NCBI GenBank assembly: GCA_040119125.1 | Contig: JBEDTR010000004.1 | Span: 1-64,000 of the forward strand | Direction: 5' to 3' | Length of the DNA stretch: 64,000 nucleotides | DNA from: Pacificitalea sp040119125 | GTDB taxonomy: Bacteria > Pseudomonadota > Alphaproteobacteria > Rhodobacterales > Rhodobacteraceae | In this document: positions 44,026 to 52,443 of the stretch, piece after piece | Layout of the letters: each line of letters opens with the position of its first letter | Position numbering within the stretch: position 1 is the stretch's first letter | Position numbers and translations under genes: made by a program | Notes under the pieces: model-generated | Database searches by the model: none | What the model was told of the DNA's origin: nothing | Seen by the model: the letters and a program-made list of their open reading frames with translations, nothing else

Positions 44026-44955
44026 ATGCTGCCGATATTTTTTGAAACTCTGCCGTTTTTCGCCCTGATCGCGCTGGGCTATGGTGCTGGCCGGTTCCGG
44101 TTCTTCACCCCCGAGGCGACGGCGTGGCTGACGAAATTCGTGTTCTATTTCGCGCTATCGGCGATGCTGTTCCGGTTCGCCGCGCAGCTTAGCTTCTCGC
44201 AGTTCCTGAACGGGCCGTTCCTGCTGGCCTATCTGTCCGGGTGTCTGGTGGTCTACGGGCTGGCGACGGCGGTCGCATTGTGGCGCGGGGTCGGCATGGC
44301 GCAGGCGGCGGTAGAGGCCCAATGTGCGGTGATCGGCAATACCGGGTTTCTTGGCGTGCCGATGCTGGTGATGCTGATGGGCGAGGGGGCGGTGCTGCCC
44401 TTGGTGATGGTGCTGGCGATTGATCTGCTGGTGTTTTCCGCGCTGATCGTGATTTTGATCACGGCCAGCCGCGAAGGCCGCATCCGCCCCTCGACCTTGT
44501 TGCGGGTGCTGCGCGGGCTGCTGGCCAATCCGATGATCGTGTCGATTGCGCTGGGGCTGGCATGGTCGGCGGCGGGTTGGGCGATGCCCGGCCCGATGGA
44601 GGATTTCCTGACCCTGCTGGGCAATGCCGCGACGCCCGGCGCGCTGTTTGCCATCGGCGCGTCACTGGCGGGCAAAAGCGCGGAGCGGGTGTCCGTCGCG
44701 TCGTGGCTGTCGGTCTGCAAGCTGCTGTTGCATCCGGCGGCGGTGGCGGTGTTCGCGCTCTGGGTGTTCCCGGTCGATCCTTATCTGGCGGGGATCATGA
44801 TTTCGGCGGCGGCGCTGCCCGTGGCGGGCAATGTGTTCATGTTGGCGCAGCATTACGGCGTGGCCCCGGCGCGGGTGTCTGCGGCGATCCTGTTTTCCAC
44901 AGCGGTCAGCATCGTGACCCTGCCTGCGGTGATCGCATGGGTCAGCGCCCGCTGA
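44026..44955 (+). CDS. AEC-family transporter (auxin efflux carrier-like)
   Basis: 309 residues with about ten transmembrane helices. The paired helical repeats with polar QCAVIGNTGFLGVPML and AAALPVAGNVFMLAQHYG regions match the AEC/MleP group. Members export or exchange carboxylates such as malate. It is separated by 82 nt from the next gene and may be co-transcribed with it. Substrate not determinable. Confidence 0.87.
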   Translation: MLPIFFETLPFFALIALGYGAGRFRFFTPEATAWLTKFVFYFALSAMLFRFAAQLSFSQFLNGPFLLAYLSGCLVVYGLATAVALWRGVGMAQAAVEAQCAVIGNTGFLGVPMLVMLMGEGAVLPLVMVLAIDLLVFSALIVILITASREGRIRPSTLLRVLRGLLANPMIVSIALGLAWSAAGWAMPGPMEDFLTLLGNAATPGALFAIGASLAGKSAERVSVASWLSVCKLLLHPAAVAVFALWVFPVDPYLAGIMISAAALPVAGNVFMLAQHYGVAPARVSAAILFSTAVSIVTLPAVIAWVSAR

Positions 44956-45037
44956 GCGGTGACGGGCGCGGGGGTTTCGCGCCGCGCCGATCCGTGCCAC
45001 CAGTTGGGGCAATTGTCTGATCTGCTGGAGCCTGCCG

Positions 45038-45868
45038 ATGGAAACCGTTTCCGAGAACCGCGCGTTCGGCGGTGTGCAGGGCGTCTATCGCCATGCCTCT
45101 GCCGCCTGTAACTGCGACATGACCTTTGGGCTGTTCCTGCCCGCCGAAGCCGCCGATGGGCCGGTCCCGCTATTGTGGTTCCTGTCGGGGCTGACCTGCA
45201 CCCATGAGAACGCGATGACCAAGGCTGGCGCGCAAAGCTGGGCGGCAGAACAGGGCATCGCGCTGGTCTTTCCCGACACCTCGCCGCGCGGCGAGGGCGT
45301 GGCCAATGACGAAGCCTATGATCTGGGGCAGGGCGCGGGGTTCTATGTGAACGCGACGCAGGCCCCTTGGGCCGAGCATTTCCGCATGTGGGATTACATC
45401 GCCGATGAGTTGCCCGCCCTTCTGACCGACAATTTCGCCATCGACCCGGAGCGGCAATCGATCACCGGCCATTCGATGGGCGGCCATGGGGCGCTGACGC
45501 TGGCGATGCGGCATCCGGCGCGGTTCCGTTCGGTTTCGGCTTTTGCGCCGATTGCCAATCCGACGGAGTCTGACTGGGGTCGCAAACAGTTTGACGCCTA
45601 TCTGGGCGCGGATGACGCCACGCGCGCCGCACATGATGCCACGCTGCTGATGCGGCAGGGCGGGTTTGACGGGCCGATGCTGATTGACCAAGGCACGGAT
45701 GACCAGTTTTTCGACCTGCTGCGCCCGCAGGCGCTGGCCGAGGCGATGGCCGCGCAGCGTCAGGACGGGGTGCTGCGGATGCAGAAAGGCTATGACCACA
45801 GCTATTTCTTTATCTCGACCTTCATGGAGGATCACGTGACCTTCCACGCCGAGGCGCTTTACGCGTGA
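45038..45868 (+). CDS. fghA: S-formylglutathione hydrolase
   Basis: 276 residues. Esterase-D fold with nucleophile GHSMGGHGAL, Asp in IDQGTDDQFF and His in YDHSYFFI. It hydrolyses S-formylglutathione to formate, the step after the class III ADH encoded at 40677-41807, giving a formaldehyde-detoxification pair in the same neighbourhood but not one operon. It is followed by the YaiI gene with a 4-nt overlap. Confidence 0.95.
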   Translation: METVSENRAFGGVQGVYRHASAACNCDMTFGLFLPAEAADGPVPLLWFLSGLTCTHENAMTKAGAQSWAAEQGIALVFPDTSPRGEGVANDEAYDLGQGAGFYVNATQAPWAEHFRMWDYIADELPALLTDNFAIDPERQSITGHSMGGHGALTLAMRHPARFRSVSAFAPIANPTESDWGRKQFDAYLGADDATRAAHDATLLMRQGGFDGPMLIDQGTDDQFFDLLRPQALAEAMAAQRQDGVLRMQKGYDHSYFFISTFMEDHVTFHAEALYA

Positions 45869-46332
45869 GTGTGCTCTATATCGATGCCGATGCCTGCCCG
45901 GTAAAGGCCGAGGCCGAGGCCGTCGCCACCCGTCACAATGTGGCGGTCAAGATGGTGTGCAATGGCGGGCTGCGGCCTTCGGCCAATCCGCTGGTGGAAC
46001 TGGTCTATGTGCCCGACGGGCCGGATGTGGCCGACATGTGGATCGCGGAGCGCGCGGGTCCGGGGGATGTGGTCATCACCGGGGATATCCCGCTGGCCGC
46101 GAAATGCGTCGAGGCCGGCGCGCAGGTGCTGAAACATGATGGCGAGCGGCTGACGCAGGCCAATATCGGCAATGTGCTGGCGACCCGCGACCTGATGGCC
46201 GATCTACGCGCCGCCGATCCGTTTCGGCAGGGCGGGGGCAAGAGCTTTGGCAAGGCCGACCGCTCGCGCTTCCGCGAGGCGCTGGACCGGGCGTTGCGCG
46301 CGGCGGTATTGGAGAAGGGGAAGACCCCATGA
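45865..46332 (+). CDS. YaiI/YqxD (UPF0178) family protein
   Basis: 155 residues, starting GTG with MSVLYIDADACPVKAEAEAVA. The Asp-rich N-terminus, GDVVITGDIPLAAKCVEAG and NVLATRDLMADLR are family hallmarks of a PIN-like, possibly RNA-acting protein. It overlaps fghA and HAD by 4 nt each, showing tight operon coupling; function is unknown. Confidence 0.9.
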   Translation: MSVLYIDADACPVKAEAEAVATRHNVAVKMVCNGGLRPSANPLVELVYVPDGPDVADMWIAERAGPGDVVITGDIPLAAKCVEAGAQVLKHDGERLTQANIGNVLATRDLMADLRAADPFRQGGGKSFGKADRSRFREALDRALRAAVLEKGKTP

Positions 46333-46952
46333 CCGATGTATCCGCCGTGGTGTTCGACATCGGCAATGTGCTGATCGAATGGCAGCCTGAACGGTTCTAT
46401 GACGCGCAGATCGGGGAGGCCCGGCGACGCGAGATGTTCGCAGAGATTGATCTGCATGCGATGAACGATCAGGTCGATCGGGGTCATGATTTCCGCGCCA
46501 CCGTGATGGAAGCCGCTGCCCGCCATGCCGCGTGGGGCCCTGAGGTGGAGATGTGGCACGACCGCTGGATCGAGATGGCGACGCCCGTGATCGACCGCTC
46601 CGTGCGGCTGCTGCGGGCGCTGCGGAGGGCAGGCGTGCCGGTGTTTGCGCTGTCGAATTTCGGCATCCAGAGCTTTGCGCTGGCCGAGACGCATTACCCG
46701 TTTCTGGCGGAATTCGACCGGCGCTACATTTCCGGCCATATGGGCGTGATCAAGCCCGACCCGGAGATTTACGCGCAGGTGGAAGCCGATTGCGGCGTAG
46801 CCCCCGCTGCGCTGCTGTTTGCCGACGACCGTCCCGACAATATCGCCGCCGCCGCCGCGCGGGGCTGGCAAACCCATCTGTTCACCGATCCCGAAGGCTG
46901 GGCGCGCAGGCTGGTCGCGCAGGGGCTGTTGACCGAGGAGAACGCCGCATGA
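46329..46952 (+). CDS. HAD-family hydrolase (YihX-like)
   Basis: 207 residues. HAD motif I VFDIGNVLIEW, motif II ALSNFG, GVIKPDPEIY (motif III Lys) and FADDRPDNIAAA (motif IV) indicate a subfamily IA phosphatase such as a sugar or nucleotide phosphatase. ATGA overlaps with both neighbours place it in the fghA-yaiI-HAD-OCD operon. Confidence 0.9.
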   Translation: MTDVSAVVFDIGNVLIEWQPERFYDAQIGEARRREMFAEIDLHAMNDQVDRGHDFRATVMEAAARHAAWGPEVEMWHDRWIEMATPVIDRSVRLLRALRRAGVPVFALSNFGIQSFALAETHYPFLAEFDRRYISGHMGVIKPDPEIYAQVEADCGVAPAALLFADDRPDNIAAAAARGWQTHLFTDPEGWARRLVAQGLLTEENAA

Positions 46953-47860
46953 GCCTGCCTTACATCCCTTTCACCGCCGAAGCTCAGCTGGATTGGCTGG
47001 CGCTGACCGATGCGCTGGAGGCGGGCCATGCCCTGCCGCGCGCGGAGATCGCAGATAGTTTCCTGCGCAGGCGGGGAGACACGTTGCTGAACCGCGCCGC
47101 GTGGATCGACGGGCTGGGATTGGCGGTGAAAAGCGCGACGATTTTCCCCGACAATCGCGACCTGCCCACCGTCAACGGCGCGGTGACGCTGTTTTCGGAT
47201 GAGGACGGCACCGCGGAGGCGCTGGTCGATTTCCATCTGGTGACGAAATGGAAAACCGTGGGCGACAGCCTGCTGGCGGCGCGCAAACTGGTGCCGAAGG
47301 GGGTGGAGAGCATCGCGATCCTTGGGGCAGGCTCGGTCGCGGGCGCCTTGATTGAGGCCTATTCGGTGCTGTTTCCCGACGCGCGGTTTACCCTGTGGAA
47401 CCGGACGCAGGCGCGGGCGGAGGCGCTGGCCGCCGATCATCCGCAGGTGCGCGTCGCCGCCGATGCCGAAACCGCCGTGGCGATGGCCGATATCGTGTGC
47501 TGCGCCACCATGAGCACCGAGCCGGTCTTGCAGGGCGCGTGGCTGCGTCCCGGTCAGCATGTCGATCTGATCGGTGCCTACCGCGCCGATATGCGCGAGG
47601 CCGACGACGCGGTGCTGCAACGGGCGCGGATCTTCCTCGACAGTCGCGACACGGTGCTGGGCCATATCGGTGAATTGGCGATCCCCATCGCCGCCGGGGT
47701 GATTGGCGCCGAGGATGTGGTCGCAGATTACTACGATCTGGCGGGCGGCGCGTTTGTGCGGCAATCGGAGGATGAGATCACGCTGTTCAAGAATGGCGGC
47801 GGCGCGCATCTGGATCTGATGACCGCGCGCTATATCCTCGACACTGTGGGCACTGGTTGA
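46949..47860 (+). CDS. Ornithine cyclodeaminase/mu-crystallin family protein (second copy)
   Basis: 303 residues. The Rossmann site is IAILGAGSVAGALIEAY and conserved blocks FKNGGGAHLDLMTA, HVDLIGAYRADMREADD and DSRDTVLGHIGEL resemble the paralogue at 8528-9451 closely. It may reduce a cyclic imine or deaminate an amino acid. Here it sits with HAD and YaiI rather than with transporters, so its substrate may differ. The ATG 46949 overlaps the HAD stop. Confidence 0.87.
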   Translation: MSLPYIPFTAEAQLDWLALTDALEAGHALPRAEIADSFLRRRGDTLLNRAAWIDGLGLAVKSATIFPDNRDLPTVNGAVTLFSDEDGTAEALVDFHLVTKWKTVGDSLLAARKLVPKGVESIAILGAGSVAGALIEAYSVLFPDARFTLWNRTQARAEALAADHPQVRVAADAETAVAMADIVCCATMSTEPVLQGAWLRPGQHVDLIGAYRADMREADDAVLQRARIFLDSRDTVLGHIGELAIPIAAGVIGAEDVVADYYDLAGGAFVRQSEDEITLFKNGGGAHLDLMTARYILDTVGTG

Positions 47861-47867
47861 CCGGCGG

Positions 47868-49106
47868 TTACGCCAGCCGCGCGCCCAGGGGGCGCTCTCG
47901 GACTGGCAGGTGCACAATGGCCGAAAACGCGCCAACCGCGACGCCAACCCACCAGACGGCGGAATAATCGCCGGTCACGTCATAGAGCCTCCCGCCCAGC
48001 CAGACGCCCATGAAGCTGCCCAATTGGTGGGAAAAGAACACGATCCCGTAAAGCGTGCCCATGTAGCGCAACCCGTAGATATGCGCGACAAGCCCGGAGG
48101 TCAGCGGCACGGTCGCCAGCCATAGTGACCCCATGCCCGCCGAAAACAGCAGCACCGTCACAGGCGTGATCGGGGTCAGAATGAACGCGGCGGAGATCAG
48201 CGTGCGCAGGGTGTAGATCCCGGCAAGCAGGTATTTCTTGGAGTAGCGTTTGCCCAGCCAGCCGGCGGTCAGCGTGCCCGCGATATTGGCCAGCCCGATC
48301 AGCGAAATCGCTACCGCGCCAAGCGCCGAGGTGGTCGAGATGCCCAGATTGGACAGGATGCCACCGGCAAGGATCGGGGCGCACATTTCAGTCACCAGCG
48401 CGGGAAAATGTGCGGTGATGAAGGCCAATTGATAGCCGCAGGAAAAGAAGCCCAGAAAGATCAGCGTATAGGACGGATCGCGGAACGCTTTGACCAGTAT
48501 CTGGCCCATGGTTTCTTCGAGCTCCGCGCGGCTGGCGCGTTCGGGGCTGCGCATCATCGGCAGCACCATGAGCGAGGCCAGCACCATCGCAGCAAAGACC
48601 ATGAACACCTGCTGCCAATCAAGAAAGCCCAGCATCCATTCCGCCAATGGCGCACCAAAGACTTGGCCCGCGGAGCCTGCGGCGGTGGCGATGGCAAGGC
48701 TCATGGAGCGGTTTTCGTCGCTGGACGCCCGCCCCACCACGGCGAGGATCACGCCGAACCCGGTGCCCGCGATGCCGAACCCCACCAGCGCCTCCAGCAT
48801 CTGATGCGCCTCGGGCGTGACGGCGAAGGAGGACAGCACCAGCCCTGCCGCATAGGTCACCGCGCCCAGAATGATCGCAAGCCGGTCCCCGAACCGTTCC
48901 GCGAACGCCCCGAACAGCGGCTGCCCGATGCCCCAGGCAAGGTTCTGGATCGCAATGGCGAGCGAGAATTCGGCGCGCGGCCAGTTGAATTCCTGAGCAA
49001 TCGGGATCTGGAACACGCCGAAGCTTGCCCGGACGGCGAAGCTCATCAGGATGATGACGCAACCGGCGATCAGCACCGGGGTGAGGAGAGGGGCAGGTTT
49101 TTGCAT
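47868..49106 (-). CDS. MFS transporter
   Basis: 412 residues with twelve predicted transmembrane helices. The Q-N-L-A-W-G-I-G-Q-P-L-F-G-A-F segment after helix 2 and the WLGKRYSKKYLLA cytoplasmic loop are MFS-like; the oxalate/formate-antiporter (OFA) branch is a possible placement. Convergent with the OCD gene. Substrate unknown. Confidence 0.88.
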   Translation of the reverse strand: MQKPAPLLTPVLIAGCVIILMSFAVRASFGVFQIPIAQEFNWPRAEFSLAIAIQNLAWGIGQPLFGAFAERFGDRLAIILGAVTYAAGLVLSSFAVTPEAHQMLEALVGFGIAGTGFGVILAVVGRASSDENRSMSLAIATAAGSAGQVFGAPLAEWMLGFLDWQQVFMVFAAMVLASLMVLPMMRSPERASRAELEETMGQILVKAFRDPSYTLIFLGFFSCGYQLAFITAHFPALVTEMCAPILAGGILSNLGISTTSALGAVAISLIGLANIAGTLTAGWLGKRYSKKYLLAGIYTLRTLISAAFILTPITPVTVLLFSAGMGSLWLATVPLTSGLVAHIYGLRYMGTLYGIVFFSHQLGSFMGVWLGGRLYDVTGDYSAVWWVGVAVGAFSAIVHLPVRERPLGARLA

Positions 49107-49246
49107 AATGCTAGATTGCGTGAGCCGCGAGCCGCGTCAAATCAGAACCTGTGATAGGGACCGAAATGGTCCTTTTGCAGCGGGGGCGCGGCTGACGGGC
49201 GGGTCGGCTCTTTTCAAGACTGGCGGCAGGCAGTATCGCAGAATGC

Positions 49247-50344
49247 ATGAGCCAGACTGTGACCGACATCTATCGCGCCCGCATCGAGGCAGGCACGCTG
49301 AAACCCGACCCGGCGCAGGCGCTGGCCGTCGAAAAGCTCGACGCCGTGCGCGCCCGGATGGAGGCGCGCAAACCCGCGCGCCGCTCCGGTCTGCGGGGTT
49401 TGTTCGGCGGCAGCAGCACGCCTAAGCCCGTGACGGGGCTTTATTTGTGGGGCGGGGTCGGACGCGGCAAATCGATGCTGATGGACCTGTTCGTGGATGC
49501 GATGCCCGGCACGCGCAAACGCCGCGTGCATTTCCACGCGTTCATGCAGGAAATCCATTCCGCCATGCATGATGCGCGCCAGCGCGGTGTCGATGATGCG
49601 ATCAAGCCTGTGGCCGAGTCTGTGGCCGAGCAGGTCGATCTGCTGGCCTTCGACGAAATGCAGATCACCGATATCACCGACGCGATGATCGTGGGGCGGC
49701 TGTTCGAGCAGCTGTTCGCCGCGGGCGTGGTGATCGTGACCACCTCGAACCGGGTGCCCGACGATCTGTATAAAGACGGGCTGAACCGGCAGCTTTTCGT
49801 GCCTTTCATCGAGCAGTTGAAGCAGCGGATGGAGGTGCATGAACTGGGGTCTGAAAACGACTACCGGCAGAACCGGCTGGCGGGCGAACAGGTCTGGTTC
49901 ACCCCCGTGAACGCCGAAACGCGCGCCCGGATGAATGCGATCTGGACGGATTTGACAGGTGGCGAGGCCGAACCGCTGGTGTTGCAGGTCAAAGGCCGCA
50001 AGGTGACGCTACCCGCCTATCGCAACGGTTGCGGACGAGCGCCGTTCTACGAGCTGTGCGGGCAGCCTTTAGGAGCTGCGGATTACCTTGCGCTGGCGGA
50101 GGCGGTGAAGCTTCTGATGCTCGACGGTGTGCCGCGTTTGGGGCGCTCGAATTTCAACGAGGCCAAGCGCTTCGTCACCTTGGTCGACGCGCTCTACGAG
50201 GCCCGCGTCCGGGTGATCTGCTCTGCCGCCGACGCGCCGGAATCGCTTTATATCGAGGGCGAGGGCAGTTTCGAGTTTGAGCGCACCGCCAGCCGCCTGC
50301 GGGAAATGCAGGATGCCGACTGGGGCACGGGGGCTGCGGAGTAA
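49247..50344 (+). CDS. zapE: Cell division protein ZapE (AFG1-like ATPase)
   Basis: 365 residues, AFG1/ZapE family. Walker A YLWGGVGRGKSMLMDLF, Walker B LLAFDEMQITDI and Arg-finger region VVIVTTSNRVPDDLY are clear. It interacts with FtsZ under stress and is a membrane-associated ATPase. An unknown gene lies convergent after it. Confidence 0.94.
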   Translation: MSQTVTDIYRARIEAGTLKPDPAQALAVEKLDAVRARMEARKPARRSGLRGLFGGSSTPKPVTGLYLWGGVGRGKSMLMDLFVDAMPGTRKRRVHFHAFMQEIHSAMHDARQRGVDDAIKPVAESVAEQVDLLAFDEMQITDITDAMIVGRLFEQLFAAGVVIVTTSNRVPDDLYKDGLNRQLFVPFIEQLKQRMEVHELGSENDYRQNRLAGEQVWFTPVNAETRARMNAIWTDLTGGEAEPLVLQVKGRKVTLPAYRNGCGRAPFYELCGQPLGAADYLALAEAVKLLMLDGVPRLGRSNFNEAKRFVTLVDALYEARVRVICSAADAPESLYIEGEGSFEFERTASRLREMQDADWGTGAAE

Positions 50345-50437
50345 GCTCGCGCATCGGCGATGTGCCGCGGCCTGCGACGAGGGGGCGGTGAAGCGCCCCC
50401 GTTTTCGCTAGCCTCAGGGCTTTCGCTACGCCCCGCC

Positions 50438-51655
50438 TCAGTCGAACGTGCCCGACACACGGCCCAGCAGCATAAAGGCGCGGGCGGTGCGCGTTTCGGA
50501 GAGGTGAGCGATGTCCTCGTCGCTGGCGATCTCTTCGAAATCGGCGAAGGTCTTGTCGAATTTGCGCAGGAAATGGTGGGCCGTGTCGCGGAAGATCGGA
50601 TCTTGGCGCATGCGACCGGCGGCGCGGGCCAGCGCTTCGCGGTCGCGCACGCCGCCAAGCGCCGCGATGGTGCGGCCGCGCTCGCCCTGCGCAAAGCGGC
50701 GCCAGATTTCGGGGCGTGCGCGGTCGGGGGTGAGGTCATCCATGTAAACGCCGTCTTCGGAAAGAAGCGTCAGCGCGTCCTGTGCCGAACGGATCAGGCC
50801 AGAGGTCCCGTGGTCCTTCAGGGCGCGGCGCAACGCTCGGAAACCGGCTGCGTCGCGCTCATCCTCGGGGAAGTTCAGCGCGCGGATAAAATCCTCGACC
50901 GAGATCGGATCTGCCATGCCGGCAGGCGCGCCAAGCGCGAGGGTGGCCTGACCGCCGCCATCTGTGGGGGCGGGGGGCTGAACCGGGGCGGTCCGGGCGG
51001 GCGCATTTCGGGGCGTTTGCGCTTGGGGCGCGGGGCGCGGGCTGCGCGCGGCGGCAGGTGGCGGTGCGCCAGTGTCGGCCGGGCCGGAGGGCGCGGTGAA
51101 GCCGTCACGAGGGGAGCCGCTGGCGGTCAGCGCCTGCAATCCCTGCTCCAGTTGCGCTTGCGCAGCCACAATAGCGTCGAGCTTACGCTCCAGCGAAGCG
51201 GCGCGCTCATCGGCGGCGGCATCCATAGGGGCACTCTGCGCGGGCGCGGCGACACTGCCCGCAGGCATGCGGCCCAGCGTGTCGATGGCTTTTTGCAGAC
51301 GGGCGTTTTCGGCGCGCATCAGGCGGGCGCTGCGGGCGGCACCGGCGCCGATCCAGATCACGGCCACAGGCATGAACACGGCAAGCAGCATCATCGCAAA
51401 CGTCATGGGCGTGCCGCCAGCCGTATTGCCGCCGGGCACCAGCACGAAGAACGCGACCGACAGGCAAAGCCAGAGCACCGATAGCAGGATGGCAAGCAGG
51501 TCGGCGGGGCCTTCGGTCGTGGCGCGTGCGCTTGAGGACGAACGCGGCGTGCTGCGCGCTGCGTCGGCATCCGGGCGCGAGGCAGTCTGCGCCATGTCCG
51601 CAGCGGCGGAGCCCGTTGCCGGGTCCGCGTTATGCTCTGGGCCTCGGTTGGCCAT
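50438..51655 (-). CDS. Unknown membrane protein with coiled-coil and conserved C-terminal domain
   Basis: 405 residues. An acidic/Ser-rich N-terminus (1-50), two transmembrane helices (about 53-73, 84-105), a coiled-coil stretch (about 110-185), a Pro/Ala-rich linker (about 190-255) and a C-terminal helical domain (about 258-405) with DPISVEDFIRALNFPEDERD and RTIAALGGVRDREAL. I do not recognise its function. Its arrangement suggests an inner-membrane scaffold or sensor. It precedes nothing on its strand and follows greA by 2 nt. Confidence 0.8.
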   Translation of the reverse strand: MANRGPEHNADPATGSAAADMAQTASRPDADAARSTPRSSSSARATTEGPADLLAILLSVLWLCLSVAFFVLVPGGNTAGGTPMTFAMMLLAVFMPVAVIWIGAGAARSARLMRAENARLQKAIDTLGRMPAGSVAAPAQSAPMDAAADERAASLERKLDAIVAAQAQLEQGLQALTASGSPRDGFTAPSGPADTGAPPPAAARSPRPAPQAQTPRNAPARTAPVQPPAPTDGGGQATLALGAPAGMADPISVEDFIRALNFPEDERDAAGFRALRRALKDHGTSGLIRSAQDALTLLSEDGVYMDDLTPDRARPEIWRRFAQGERGRTIAALGGVRDREALARAAGRMRQDPIFRDTAHHFLRKFDKTFADFEEIASDEDIAHLSETRTARAFMLLGRVSGTFD

Positions 51656-51657
51656 GA

Positions 51658-52128
51658 TCAGATATACTTGATGGTGAGGATCTCGTAGCTTTTCTCACCG
51701 CCGGGGGTGCGGACCTCGACGCTGTCGCCTTCCTCCTTGCCGATCAAGGCGCGGGCGATGGGCGATTTGATATTGAGCAGGCCACGCTCCAGATCGGCTT
51801 CGGGTTCACCGACGATCTGGTAGGTTTTCTCGGCGTCGGTGTCTTCGTCCACAATCGTCACGGTCGCGCCGAACTTGATCGGGCCGCTCAGCTTCGACGT
51901 GTCGATGACATCCGCGCGCGACAGCGTGCCTTCGAGTTCCTTGATCCGGCCCTCGATAAAGCTCTGCTTTTCGCGGGCGGAATGGTATTCGGCGTTTTCC
52001 GACAGATCGCCATGCTCGCGCGCTTCGGCGATGGCCTTGATGATCGCGGGGCGTTCAATGGATTTCAGCTTCTTGAGTTCTTCGTCCAGCGCGGCGGCAC
52101 CGGCGCGGGTCATCGCAATCTTTTCCAT
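51658..52128 (-). CDS. greA: Transcription elongation factor GreA
   Basis: 156 residues. The N-terminal coiled-coil with ARE HGDLSENAEYH region and the C-terminal FKBP-like fold with RALIGKEEGDSVEV match GreA. It stimulates RNA cleavage by backtracked RNA polymerase. ATG 52128 gives MEKIAMTRAG; the longer start covers a leader sequence. The unknown membrane protein follows 2 nt after its stop, so they may share a transcript. Confidence 0.96.
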   Translation of the reverse strand: MEKIAMTRAGAAALDEELKKLKSIERPAIIKAIAEAREHGDLSENAEYHSAREKQSFIEGRIKELEGTLSRADVIDTSKLSGPIKFGATVTIVDEDTDAEKTYQIVGEPEADLERGLLNIKSPIARALIGKEEGDSVEVRTPGGEKSYEILTIKYI

Positions 52129-52316
52129 GCAGGGCCTCGGGGGCAAAAGTTACAAGAGTTCGCCCGTTTAATTCAATCCGCACGGGTAAAGTCAAGCCTC
52201 GCCGCCGGCGGAAGCAGGGATCGGCGGACGGCAGTCGCGACCTCGGGAAATGCGCGTCGAAGCGGGGTTGCAGATGCCGTGACGCGGGGTTGAATTCGAC
52301 AGGGCGCCTTGATCAT

Positions 52317-52333
52317 GCGCAACATTGTTGCGC
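52317..52333. promoter_or_regulatory. 17-bp perfect palindrome upstream of ETF-QO
   Basis: GCGCAACA-T-TGTTGCGC lies 110 nt upstream of the ETF-QO start and 190 nt from greA. It resembles an operator for a dimeric regulator. A possible -35 TTGACG with weak -10 follows at about 52364. Confidence 0.55.
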
Positions 52334-52443
52334 GCATGAGTATAAATCATCGGGCGGCACAATTGACGTGCTGTTAATTCCTCCGCTACGCAAGGCGTCA
52401 ACGACCCGCGCAGGGGCGGGTGCCTGACTGAACAAGGGAAATA

